Assembly: GCA_043781315.1 (NCBI GenBank)
Contig: JAYWBR010000124.1
Location: 1-18,726, forward strand
Reading direction: 5' to 3'
Origin: CAIQOK01 sp043781315
GTDB lineage: Bacteria; Verrucomicrobiota; Verrucomicrobiia; Limisphaerales; CAIQOK01
DNA: 18,726 bases
Both the position numbers and the translations under genes were made by a program. Under the pieces are notes generated by a model that saw only the letters and a program-made list of their open reading frames with translations, had not been told where the DNA came from and did not search any database. This document shows, piece by piece, positions 1-7,549 of the stretch (the stretch's first letter is position 1; every line of letters starts with the position of its first letter).

Positions 1-33
1 GGCATTCTGAGCCGAGCAACCAGAAAATCACGT

Positions 34-678
34 ATGCCAACTGAAGAACGAGTGCTTTGTTTTGAGCGGAAATTTCTCGAAGAACTGGGGCTGTTCCAGG
101 GCTTGAGCCTGGAGGTCGAAAAATATCTGCCGCCCGTCACCGCCGCGCCGCGCCTGACCTACCTGAACCGGAGCGCCGCCGAACTGGATAAGCGTTACAA
201 GCAGCTCATCCCGTACGTGCTGCTCGTCTGCAACGACAAAATCCTGCGCTACCGCCGTGGCAAAGGCGGCGGCGAGGTGCGACTGCATGGATTTTTTTCC
301 GTCGGGATTGGCGGACACATCTCCGAGGAAGACCACCAACTTTTTTCGAACGACCCCTACCGCGAAGGGATGCGACGCGAATTGATGGAGGAGGTAGCCG
401 TTGACGGGGCGCGCGAGGCGGCCGTCGCCGTCATCAATGATGACAGCACCGAAGTCGGCCAGGTGCATTTCGGTGTCGTCCATGTCATGCAGGTGCCGGA
501 TGAAAGTGTCGCGGGACGGCGCAGCGGCATTGTCGGGCCGGAGTTTGTTCCCATTGCAGAAGCCGTGAAAGACTTGGCTGCCTACGAATCATGGTCGCGG
601 TTTTGTCTGGAACATCTGGAGGTGTTACTGGCCAAAGCCGCCGCTGCTGGCATTACTTCTGAACCAGTGGCGGGTTGA
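34..678 (+). CDS. NUDIX-domain protein (putative phosphohydrolase)
   Basis: This 214-aa soluble protein probably hydrolyses a nucleoside-diphosphate-linked substrate, but the substrate cannot be read from the sequence. The middle of the protein carries a recognisable Nudix box: GIGGHI around residue 90, followed after an unusually long spacer by REGMRRELMEEV. The REL-x-EE core supplies the usual metal-binding glutamates. The spacer between the glycine and the REL core is longer than in the classic GX5EX7REUXEEXGU pattern, so this is a divergent member. The stretch just before it (YVLLVCNDKILRYRRGKGGGE) reads like the first strands of a Nudix fold. There is no signal peptide. The ATG lies near the window edge and no strong Shine-Dalgarno site is visible. 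The next gene begins 40 nt downstream on the same strand, so the two may be co-transcribed. The domain is fairly certain; the activity is not known. Confidence 0.75.
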   Translation: MPTEERVLCFERKFLEELGLFQGLSLEVEKYLPPVTAAPRLTYLNRSAAELDKRYKQLIPYVLLVCNDKILRYRRGKGGGEVRLHGFFSVGIGGHISEEDHQLFSNDPYREGMRRELMEEVAVDGAREAAVAVINDDSTEVGQVHFGVVHVMQVPDESVAGRRSGIVGPEFVPIAEAVKDLAAYESWSRFCLEHLEVLLAKAAAAGITSEPVAG

Positions 679-718
679 GGAAGCATGGCCCTGACGGTCA
701 GCTCTCGAATATCAAACC

Positions 719-1042
719 ATGACGACGTTTGCAGAATATCAGGCGCTGGCTGCGGCCACGCCGCTCTCACTGCGGAACGATCTCGACCGGATTCATTTCC
801 CCGCATCAGGATTGCTGGAAGCATCCGGAAAAATTAGTTCCTTGCTCAACCGCGCATCCACTACCGGCAGATTCAGTCTGACCGGGGAACAAGGGTGCGA
901 ACTCCAAGATCGGCTCGCCGATCTACTCTGGTGTACCACGCTGCTTTGTGCTGAATCCGGAATGTCTTTGGAGGATGTGGCAGCGCACAGCCTGGCCCAA
1001 CTTCAAGCGAGGGCAAAAGACCTAGACCCCGATCAGCGTTGA
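719..1042 (+). CDS. MazG-like all-alpha NTP pyrophosphohydrolase family protein
   Basis: This small 107-aa helical protein resembles the single-domain MazG-like family, whose members cleave non-canonical or surplus NTPs to NMP and pyrophosphate. The C-terminal half, LQDRLADLLWCTTLLCAESG followed by MSLEDVAAHSLAQLQAR, matches the family pattern 'ELGDVLWYLAALATELG-LSLEEIA..NL.KL..R'. The aspartate of LADLLW stands at the conserved metal-ligand position. The first metal-binding helix is weak: where relatives have an E-x-x-E cluster this protein reads LLEASGKISSLL, so only one acidic residue is clearly kept. It may therefore be impaired or divergent in catalysis. It follows the NUDIX gene on the same strand; both families clean up nucleotides, which suggests a shared role (inference). 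No signal peptide or membrane segment is present. Confidence 0.6.
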   Translation: MTTFAEYQALAAATPLSLRNDLDRIHFPASGLLEASGKISSLLNRASTTGRFSLTGEQGCELQDRLADLLWCTTLLCAESGMSLEDVAAHSLAQLQARAKDLDPDQR

Positions 1043-1484
1043 AACAATGCGGCTCCATCGCTGTCAAAGCCTCGTCGTGTAAGTCTTCAACGAAGGCCGT
1101 GGCGCGGGGGAGTGCGACCGCTTCCTGATGGGCGCGACGGATTTGCCGTAGCCGCCCTTCTCTGCACTGGATGGGGAGACTTAAACCCGAAGTCCGAAGT
1201 TGAAATTGGGAGGCAGCGGCAACCGTGTGTAGCGCAGACATTCTTGTCTGCGGGTTCACGGGACATTCCTGTCCCGTGTTCCGGCAACGGGCGACTGGAA
1301 AGTCGCCCGAACCCGCAGGCTCGAAAGCCTGCGCTACCGTCCCCGTCGCGCCGGCCACTGCGGAGTTCGGGTTGAGCCGTTTGGGAAACCGCGAAAGGAG
1401 TTCGGCAAAGCCGAAAGCCGCAGCGGGCCGAACGAGCGGGAGCGAGTGAGTCAACATGGCGAATCCGGATGAGGTGAACCATCA
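1043..1484. other. Non-coding stretch with repeats
   Basis: No convincing gene was found on either strand between the MazG-like gene and the hsdM stub. ORFs here are short or are read through palindromic repeat DNA. It contains the four-hairpin repeat described separately. After that repeat, about 1380-1450 is rich in short self-complementary GGC/GCC and CGAGCGGGAGCGAG strings, which look like further repeat-derived DNA. Confidence 0.5.
1229..1337. repeat. Dispersed repeat made of four consecutive hairpins
   Basis: The unit is bounded by the inverted pair GTAGCGCAG (1229-1237) and CTGCGCTAC (1329-1337). Inside are four hairpins in a row: CAGACA-TTCT-TGTCTG, ACGGGACA-TTCC-TGTCCCGT, CGGGCGACT-GGAA-AGTCGCCCG and GCAGGCT-CGAA-AGCCTGC. 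All loops are four bases (TTCT, TTCC, GGAA, CGAA). Repeats of this style are, to my knowledge, scattered through Verrucomicrobiota genomes; that part is recalled, not shown here. It could act as a transcript-end structure for the upstream genes or be a passive repeat. Confidence 0.85.
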
Positions 1485-1610
1485 TTGACCCCGGAAAATT
1501 TCCCGCGCACACTTCGCGGCAACGCCATGATCTGGATCGCTCCATCAGAAAAGGATACCGACAACGCCGCTTCGGAGAAATTATGCACTCCATGCGCGCA
1601 GTCGCAATGA
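1485..1610 (+). pseudogene. hsdM N-terminal stub (type I methyltransferase subunit remnant)
   Basis: A short reading frame starting at TTG 1485, with an internal ATG at 1527, encodes TPENFPRTLRGNAMIWIAPS followed by EKDTDNAASEKL. This resembles the amino terminus of one class of type I HsdM proteins, which begin with 'IWIAPxEKDTxNAxLEKRLWDAADQ'. The match breaks off after about EKL, and the frame then stops at 1610 after unrelated residues. Everything normally following, including the SAM-binding and NPPY/F motifs, is missing. The DNA continues directly into the hsdS tail, so a deletion has removed most of hsdM and nearly all of hsdS. The assignment rests on a short stretch of family memory and should be tested by alignment. 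Confidence 0.6.
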
Positions 1611-1702
1611 CTCACGTCAATCAAATCCAAAACCTCCGCCGGACGCGCGACCTGCTGCTGCCGCGTCTGCCGTCAAAGCACGTGAGTCTCAAAACGAATT
1701 AA
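1583..1702 (+). pseudogene. hsdS C-terminal tail (type I specificity subunit remnant)
   Basis: The frame ending at TAA 1702 encodes HVNQIQNLRRTRDLLLPRLP near its end. 'I-x-N-L-R-x-T-R-D-L-L-L-P-R-L' is the characteristic end of HsdS specificity proteins, the last part of the C-terminal coiled coil, usually followed by 'LSGxxxx'. Only about 35 residues remain; both target-recognition domains are gone. The frame overlaps the end of the hsdM stub, which places the deletion joint near 1575-1610. The stop codon is only 3 nt upstream of the NTPase start, so hsdS and the NTPase were neighbours in one operon before the deletion. Confidence 0.75.
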
Positions 1703-1705
1703 ACT

Positions 1706-4303
1706 ATGAAACACGAAATTATCGACCGGGTTGAAGAACGGGTTGAGAACGCTAAGAGCGACTCGGATTTTACCTACTTCTGGTCTTTGCTCTTACTTGG
1801 CGAGACAGTTTTCAAGACAACAACGCTTGGTATTCTGGCGGCGCTCACAGACGATAGCGACCGCAATCGCTATCGGCTAGAGCATAGTCTTGTCAAAGCA
1901 GACGGTCTAGGGGACTGGGCTAAAGCACTTGAAGATGCGCTCGCCGGACCTGCTGCGCAGTTTCTTTTTACGAACGCATACCCAGAACGTAATGAGCTTA
2001 CGAAAATCTGTAACGCAGGCGATTGGCAGTATGATTCGGTTCTGGCGATGAAGCAAACTCTTGAGGCATTACAAATTGAATCGGAAGAATTGCCGACTCG
2101 CTCTGACATGAAAAGGTGGTTTCGGTTATTTGCCACACTGCGAAACAAGACACGCGCTCATGGAGCAACACTTCCAAGTCGAACTAGCGCGCCAGCCATC
2201 TCGCTCAAGAAGAGCATGGAACTGTTCCTGAACAACTATTGCCTGTTCAAAAGACCGTGGGCCTACTTGCATCAAAACCTCTCAGGCAAGTATCGAGTTT
2301 CTCCAATTACGCCGGACACTGGCGCGTTTGATCACCTCAAGAAATCAACCAACTCCACTCATCGGAATGGTGTTTATATCCACTATGGAATGCCTCGACT
2401 AGTTCCGCTAATCGAATCAGATGCAGATTTTGAAGACTTCTATTTTGCGAACGGTGGCCTCACTGCTAAGAAATACGAGTGCATGTCTTACGCCACAGAC
2501 AACAAGCGTGCAGGTGATGCAACTGTCTATTACATCCCACCAGGAAAGCTGCCGGCAAGCGAGACCGAAGGGCTAACTGAATTTGTTCAGCAAGGACGTT
2601 GCCTTTCCAACGCGCCAGAACTGATTCATGACTACATCGCCCGGCCAGCACTCGAAGACCAACTGCACGAATTACTACTCGATGACCGGCGTCACATTGT
2701 GACCCTCCTGGGCAGAGGTGGCATTGGAAAAACTTCACTTGCACTGCGGACTCTCAAACGCGTTTGTCTGCAAGACCGATTTGAAGTCATTGTCTGGTTT
2801 AGCGCGCGGGACGTGGACCTCCAATTCTCGGGTCCTAGACCGGTTCGTCCACATGTCCTCTCTCCCGAAGATATGAGTAAGTATTACGTAGCGTTGGTAG
2901 CCTCCGAAAAGCTGCGCGAGAAAGGATTCAACGCAAGAACTTTCTTTGAAAACCAGTTGCAGAAAAACGACCTCGGACCATGCTTGTATATTTTTGACAA
3001 TTTTGAGACCAGCCAAGCCCCAGTCGAGGTGTTTAGTTGGATTGACACGTTCCTTCGCTTACCAAACAAAGCACTGATTACGACGCGGCTGCGCGATTTT
3101 AAAGGAGATTATCCGGTTGAAGTAGGAGGCATGGAAGATGATGAGGCGAGCGCCTTGGTCAAACAAACTGCGGTAGGTCTTGGTATTTCCGATTTAATAA
3201 CCCCCGGCTACGTGACGGAACTGGTCCAAATATCTGAGGGCCATCCATACGTAATGAAGATTCTTCTCGGCGAAGTCGCTAGGGAGAAGAAGGCCGGGCA
3301 TATTCCGAGACTCGTTGCGAATCGTGACGAGATACTTGTGGCATTATTCGAACGCACTTATGCGTCTATGCCACCGTGTGCTCAACGTGTTTTCATGACT
3401 CTTGCGGCCTGGAACTCCGCAGTTCCAAGAATAGCGTTGGAGGCTGTTTTACACCGCACAATCGCCGATAGTGCCGAGGTGGAAAGGTCGATTGATCTTC
3501 TGTTGCAGTATTCGCTCGCCGAGAAAACTATGACTCTGGAGGGGCAGGAATCTTTGGGGCTACCACTTGTTGCAAGTGTATTTGGAAAGAGAAAGCTTAA
3601 TGTCTGCCCAATCCAGGCCGCAATCAAATCCGACGTGGAGTTGTTACAAATGTTCGGCCCTGCGCTACGCGGAGATGTCCATTCATCTCTTGTGAAGCGC
3701 ATCGAGACTTTCCTTGGCAACATCTCACACAAACTTGAAAAAGGAGAATCGTTCAGCCGTTACGAGACGATTGTCGAAATGATCTGCCGCAACTTTAATC
3801 CCGGCTGGCTCGCGGTCGCTCGTTGGTATATGGAAGAAGCTGGCCCTGACTCACTGGAAAAGGCGAAAGGCGTTCTCCGCCGCTTCTTGGAGGAAGATTC
3901 GTCAAGCGAAGAAGCAGCCGAAGCTTGGCGCAGTCTAGCGGTTTGCTGTTTCAAAACAAATGACACAATGGGGGAAATTCACGCTTTTATTGAGCGCAGC
4001 AAAATTGCCTCTGTTCCTTTCGCAGACTTATCAAACACGGCGAACCGGTTAAATATTTTGCTCCGGGCACACGCATTGAATGTTGGGGTAGATGAAAAAC
4101 GGATTCTTGCGGGTGAATTATTGCAGGCACTCAAGCGACGCCGGAACGAGGCCACTGCGGATGATTTTTCACGCATGACATGGCTTGCGATCCATGTGCG
4201 TGACTACATTGCTGCCAGTGACTTTGTTCGCGCAGGCTTGGTGCTTGAACCTGAAAACCCTTACCTACTCAAGCTTGCGGAGAGCCCTGTAATTAGAATC
4301 TGA
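1706..4303 (+). CDS. HEPN-like/STAND (NB-ARC) NTPase, candidate abortive-infection defence protein
   Basis: This 865-aa soluble protein has the build of a STAND signalling NTPase. The N-terminal ~200 residues look all-helical and contain FATLRNKTRAHGA (R146 to H152), which fits the R-x4-6-H motif of HEPN ribonuclease domains with the common N after R. The NTPase core has a Walker A motif GRGGIGKTS (336-344), a Walker B-like LYIFDNFE (428-434) and ALITTR (456-461), the NB-ARC/AP-ATPase-type strand ending in arginine. Residues after about 560 are a winged-helix-like then helical-repeat region, where related proteins sense their trigger. The gene starts 3 nt after the hsdS tail and ends 3 nt before the hsdR stub, so it belonged to a type I R-M operon in the position that prrC occupies in the prr locus. 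Its base composition is visibly more AT-rich than the housekeeping genes, suggesting transfer. The NTPase call is firm; the HEPN effector and the defence role are inference. Confidence 0.8.
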   Translation: MKHEIIDRVEERVENAKSDSDFTYFWSLLLLGETVFKTTTLGILAALTDDSDRNRYRLEHSLVKADGLGDWAKALEDALAGPAAQFLFTNAYPERNELTKICNAGDWQYDSVLAMKQTLEALQIESEELPTRSDMKRWFRLFATLRNKTRAHGATLPSRTSAPAISLKKSMELFLNNYCLFKRPWAYLHQNLSGKYRVSPITPDTGAFDHLKKSTNSTHRNGVYIHYGMPRLVPLIESDADFEDFYFANGGLTAKKYECMSYATDNKRAGDATVYYIPPGKLPASETEGLTEFVQQGRCLSNAPELIHDYIARPALEDQLHELLLDDRRHIVTLLGRGGIGKTSLALRTLKRVCLQDRFEVIVWFSARDVDLQFSGPRPVRPHVLSPEDMSKYYVALVASEKLREKGFNARTFFENQLQKNDLGPCLYIFDNFETSQAPVEVFSWIDTFLRLPNKALITTRLRDFKGDYPVEVGGMEDDEASALVKQTAVGLGISDLITPGYVTELVQISEGHPYVMKILLGEVAREKKAGHIPRLVANRDEILVALFERTYASMPPCAQRVFMTLAAWNSAVPRIALEAVLHRTIADSAEVERSIDLLLQYSLAEKTMTLEGQESLGLPLVASVFGKRKLNVCPIQAAIKSDVELLQMFGPALRGDVHSSLVKRIETFLGNISHKLEKGESFSRYETIVEMICRNFNPGWLAVARWYMEEAGPDSLEKAKGVLRRFLEEDSSSEEAAEAWRSLAVCCFKTNDTMGEIHAFIERSKIASVPFADLSNTANRLNILLRAHALNVGVDEKRILAGELLQALKRRRNEATADDFSRMTWLAIHVRDYIAASDFVRAGLVLEPENPYLLKLAESPVIRI

Positions 4304-4306
4304 GCC

Positions 4307-4402
4307 ATGCCCCACGTCTACACCGAAGACCCGCTTGTCGAGCAGCCCGCCATCGGGTTGTTCGCCGAGCTTGGCTGGCAAATTCATTCACCGACGGTCT
4401 AG
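4307..4402 (+). pseudogene. hsdR N-terminal stub (type I restriction subunit remnant)
   Basis: ATG 4307 opens a 31-codon frame reading MPHVYTEDPLVEQPAIGLFA followed by ELGWQIHSPTV and a TAG stop. 'YTEDxLVEQPAIxLFxELGW' is the highly characteristic start of type I HsdR proteins, which normally run to about 1000 residues with a PD-(D/E)XK nuclease and then a helicase. Here everything after ELGW is gone. The start lies 3 nt after the NTPase stop, as expected for a tightly packed operon. The stop codon coincides with the 3' end of the convergent secreted-protein gene at 4399, so the deletion joint lies close to 4380-4400. Confidence 0.8.
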
Positions 4403-4935
4403 TTGACAGCCGGCCGGATGGAAAGGCTTTTCAACTGCGTCGGCTCCCGGCCCACGAGGATGAGTTTGTGCGCGCCCGCCGACAGCTTGAAACGCTTGGG
4501 CACAAATTCACCGCTGTCGGAGCCGCCGTTCCCGCGCCAGTTGACGGTGCGTTCCTCGAAGCCGTTGGTGAGGTCAATGTCCCAGATCATCAGGTCGTCC
4601 GGCTGGGCGTCCACGTTCACAAAAAATGAATTCATGCTTTCCTCCGCCGCGTTCACCATTCCTAGAATCAGATAGCTGCCGGCGTTGGTCAGGGTGAAAT
4701 TGAAGATCGCCTTGCCGCCGTCCGTGACCTCCGTCTGCTCCGGCTGCGAAAGAATTCCGTTCGTCAAAACAAAGGGCACGCTGACCACCGCCGCTGAAAC
4801 AGGAAGCGTGAGAATGGACGATGCGACCGTGTTCGTGGCGGGAATAGCTGCCGCCACGGCATTTGCTTTCGCCTCTTCCGCGAAGGACGGCAGCACCAGC
4901 GCAACGACCAAGAGAACGAGGGAAAGTTTTTTCAT
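4399..4935 (-). CDS. Secreted beta-sandwich protein, carbohydrate-binding-module-like
   Basis: I chose the ATG at 4935 because it places MKKLSLVLLVVALVLPSFAE, a textbook Sec signal peptide, at the very start (178 aa). An upstream ATG would add 12 residues in front of the signal. After an Ala/Thr/Val-rich linker, residues ~75-178 form alternating strands: GKAIFNFTLTNAGSYLILGM, then SFFVNVD, DLTNGFEERTVNWRGNGG, FKLSAGAHKLILVGRE and QLKSLSIRP. This pattern (extended strand, NxAGxYxLxxxV, ...LSAGxHxLxLxxREPxxxLxxLxI) is typical of galactose-binding-like or carbohydrate-binding sandwiches in planctomycetes and verrucomicrobia. No catalytic residues are evident. It follows a second secreted gene on the same strand after about 60 nt. 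The exact ligand is unknown. Confidence 0.65.
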   Translation of the reverse strand: MKKLSLVLLVVALVLPSFAEEAKANAVAAAIPATNTVASSILTLPVSAAVVSVPFVLTNGILSQPEQTEVTDGGKAIFNFTLTNAGSYLILGMVNAAEESMNSFFVNVDAQPDDLMIWDIDLTNGFEERTVNWRGNGGSDSGEFVPKRFKLSAGAHKLILVGREPTQLKSLSIRPAVN

Positions 4936-4995
4936 GGGAAAATTCTTACACGCTGGCGGCGCCATCGGCAAATGGTTTTGGTGCGGGGATCCGAT

Positions 4996-5565
4996 TCAAG
5001 GCCGTTCCAGCAACCGGAAGAAGCAGCGCGGCAGAGTCATGGCGTTGGTGAACGTCATCGAAGTGTCGGCGGCGACGTTGGTCTTGATCGCCGTCCAACT
5101 GATGAGGTTGGTCGAGGTGAGCAACACGTTGGTTTTTCCAACGGTCAAACCCGTGGCGTCGAACAGAAACTGAGCGTCTTCCTTGCGCGGTGAATTCAGC
5201 ATGATCCCCGGCGGCGCCGGCAGGATCACCGTGATCGTGCCGGTGCCGGTGTCGGCTTCATCAAAATAATTGAATGTGCCCACATTGCTGAACGTGCGGG
5301 CGAACGTGTCGCCGGGGTTAACCAGGACGCCTCGCCAGTAATTGGGATTGAAGAACGGAAGGGTGCTGGTCGTCGTGTGCGGATCGCCGAAGTTGTCCTC
5401 ATCGTCCCAGACCACCGCGTCACCCGCTTCAATCGTCAGTGCGGCGGGGGAAAAGTGGGAGCCGTTGACGATGACAGTGTAGGTGGCCGCAACCGCCGGC
5501 CAAGTGAGTGAAAGGATCAAGCTCGCCAACCATCCGGTGCTCCCTGTGCAAACAAACTTCTTCAT
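4996..5565 (-). CDS. Secreted cupredoxin-like protein, copper site apparently lost
   Basis: This 189-aa protein starts with a signal peptide (MKKFVCTGSTGWLASLILSL to about AVAA). Residues ~28-112 read as a plastocyanin/azurin-type sandwich: YTVIVNGSHFSPAALTIEAG, DAVVWDDEDNFGDPHTTT, VNPGDTFARTFSNVGTFNYF, TGTITV. One histidine of the usual set survives in DPHTTT, but the C-terminal ligand loop, normally YxCxxHxxM, is replaced by NYFDEADTGTG. A mononuclear type 1 copper centre is therefore unlikely. The C-terminal ~60 residues (VLLTSTNLISWTAIKTN, then CFFRLLE) match the short domain found at the end of many secreted verrucomicrobial proteins. It lies upstream of the other secreted gene and may share a transcript with it. 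Function is unknown; binding or surface display is possible. Confidence 0.7.
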   Translation of the reverse strand: MKKFVCTGSTGWLASLILSLTWPAVAATYTVIVNGSHFSPAALTIEAGDAVVWDDEDNFGDPHTTTSTLPFFNPNYWRGVLVNPGDTFARTFSNVGTFNYFDEADTGTGTITVILPAPPGIMLNSPRKEDAQFLFDATGLTVGKTNVLLTSTNLISWTAIKTNVAADTSMTFTNAMTLPRCFFRLLERP

Positions 5566-5633
5566 GGCCGCATTAAGACCCTCCCCGCCGCGCCGGTCAA
5601 TGGGAAACCTGGTAGTGGCGGAATTCGATGTAG

Positions 5634-5654
5634 CGTCGAGCCTGTGGCTCGACG
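5634..5654. repeat. Short hairpin, probable dispersed repeat
   Basis: CGTCGAGCC-TGT-GGCTCGACG forms a perfect 9-bp stem with a 3-nt loop in the gap between the divergent cupredoxin-like gene and mnmA. It is preceded by TGTAG, like the GTAGCGCAG border of the larger repeat at 1229, so it may be a related single-hairpin form. It has no T-run and is not an obvious terminator. Confidence 0.6.
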
Positions 5655-5741
5655 AATCAGCGCACTAAAGACAAACTGAGCCAGCACCGAAAACCCATCC
5701 CGCACTTGCGATGGAGGTCTTCCGCCCTATACTGTCCCACT

Positions 5742-6872
5742 GTGAATGAGCCAAAAAAAGTGCGCGTCGTCTGCGGCATGAGCGGGGGAGTGGATTCCTC
5801 CGCCACCGCCGCGCTGTTGCTGGAGCAGGGCTACGACGTGGTGGGCATCACGCTCAAGCTCTGGCCGCAGGATTGCGTGAACCGCGCCGAGGACAAATGC
5901 TGCGGCCCGCAGGCCGTCACCGACGCGCGCTCCGTCTGCGACAAACTCGGCGTTCCCTACTACCTCATTGACGAGGCCGCCGAATTTCAGAAGCACGTCA
6001 TCCAATATTTTGCCGACGAATACAAGGCCGGTCGCACGCCGAATCCCTGCGTGATGTGCAATCAGAATTTGAAGTTCGGCCGGCTCATTGACCGTGCGGA
6101 TCAGCTCGGCGCGCAGTTCATCGCCACGGGACATTTCGCGCGGATTGAGCGACCCCTCACCCCGTCCCTCTCCCCATCGGATGGGGAGAGGGTGGCGAAG
6201 CCGAGTGAGGGTCGTTACCTGCTCAAACGCGGCAAGGATTTGAAGAAGGATCAAAGCTACTTCCTCTTCTCGCTTCGCCAGGATCAACTGGCCCGCGCCA
6301 TCTTTCCGCTCGGCGAAAAGACCAAGAGCGACACGCGTGAAGTGGCGCGGCATTGCAATCTCAAGACCGCCGACAAGGAGGAGAGCATGGAAATCTGTTT
6401 CGTGCCGGACAACAACTACGGCGGCTTCCTCCAATCGGCCAACCTCGTGCAGAAACATCGCGGCGAGATCGTGGACACGCACGGACATGTGCTCGGGCAT
6501 CACGACGGCATTGAGTTCTACACCATCGGCCAGCGCAAAGGTCTGGGCATCACCACGCCCAAGCCGGTTTATGTCGTCGAACTCGACCCGGAAACCAACC
6601 GCGTCATGGTGGGTGACGAAACCGCGCTGGATCGTGATGAGTTCATTGCCGACCGTTGCAACTGGCATCCGTTCGACAAGCTGACCGAGCCGATTGAAGT
6701 CACGGCGAAGATTCGCTACAACCATCCCGGCACGGCGGCGACGTTGACGCCCGCTGGAGACAACCGCGTCAAAGTCAAACTGCACACTCCCCAGCGCGCC
6801 ATCACGCCCGGACAGGCGGCGGTGTTTTATCAGGACGATCTCGTCGTCGGCGGCGGGTGGATCACGCGCTGA
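5742..6872 (+). CDS. mnmA: tRNA-specific 2-thiouridylase MnmA
   Basis: MnmA adenylates and thiolates U34 of Lys, Glu and Gln tRNAs in the cytoplasm, giving 2-thiouridine. The PP-loop is VVCGMSGGVDSSATAALL near the N-terminus. NPCVMCN (nucleophile position C106) and EICFVPDNNYGGFL (C219) carry the paired cysteines of the catalytic and persulfide steps. YTIGQRKGLGI and the C-terminal beta-barrel end TPGQAAVFYQDDLVVGGGWI are standard. I chose GTG 5742 (376 aa) because the protein family begins just before the PP-loop; an upstream ATG at 5706 would add 12 atypical residues. Odd feature: between HFARIE and RYLLKRG there are about 20 extra residues, PLTPSLSPSDGERVAKPSEG. They are encoded by a palindromic repeat inserted in frame in a surface loop. 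The gene should remain functional because all motifs are intact. Confidence 0.97.
   Translation: MNEPKKVRVVCGMSGGVDSSATAALLLEQGYDVVGITLKLWPQDCVNRAEDKCCGPQAVTDARSVCDKLGVPYYLIDEAAEFQKHVIQYFADEYKAGRTPNPCVMCNQNLKFGRLIDRADQLGAQFIATGHFARIERPLTPSLSPSDGERVAKPSEGRYLLKRGKDLKKDQSYFLFSLRQDQLARAIFPLGEKTKSDTREVARHCNLKTADKEESMEICFVPDNNYGGFLQSANLVQKHRGEIVDTHGHVLGHHDGIEFYTIGQRKGLGITTPKPVYVVELDPETNRVMVGDETALDRDEFIADRCNWHPFDKLTEPIEVTAKIRYNHPGTAATLTPAGDNRVKVKLHTPQRAITPGQAAVFYQDDLVVGGGWITR
6154..6211. repeat. Palindromic repeat inserted in frame in mnmA
   Basis: The core is CCCTCTCCCCAT-CGG-ATGGGGAGAGGG, a perfect 12-bp stem with a 3-nt loop at 6166-6192. It is framed by CCCTCAC at 6154 and GTGAGGG ending at 6211. 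It adds about 20 codons to mnmA between conserved segments. The CCCTCACCCC...CCCTCTCCC design matches the end repeats of the DUF559 cassette at 12403-12836, so both belong to one repeat family. Confidence 0.85.
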
Positions 6873-6916
6873 TTGATGTCGTTGACATGCCCGGGCAGCC
6901 GGGGCATTTTCTCCGC

Positions 6917-7465
<549 letters not shown>

Positions 7466-7549
7466 ACCTTGAACGGTTGCACCGCGTTGACTAAGTTTCT
7501 CCCGTAACTGAAAGGCTTTTTAACCGTCCCAAAACATTGACATAAAATT

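Noticed and set aside
1229..1337. CRISPR array
   Set aside because: The hairpin units differ in sequence and there are no identical repeats with regular spacers.
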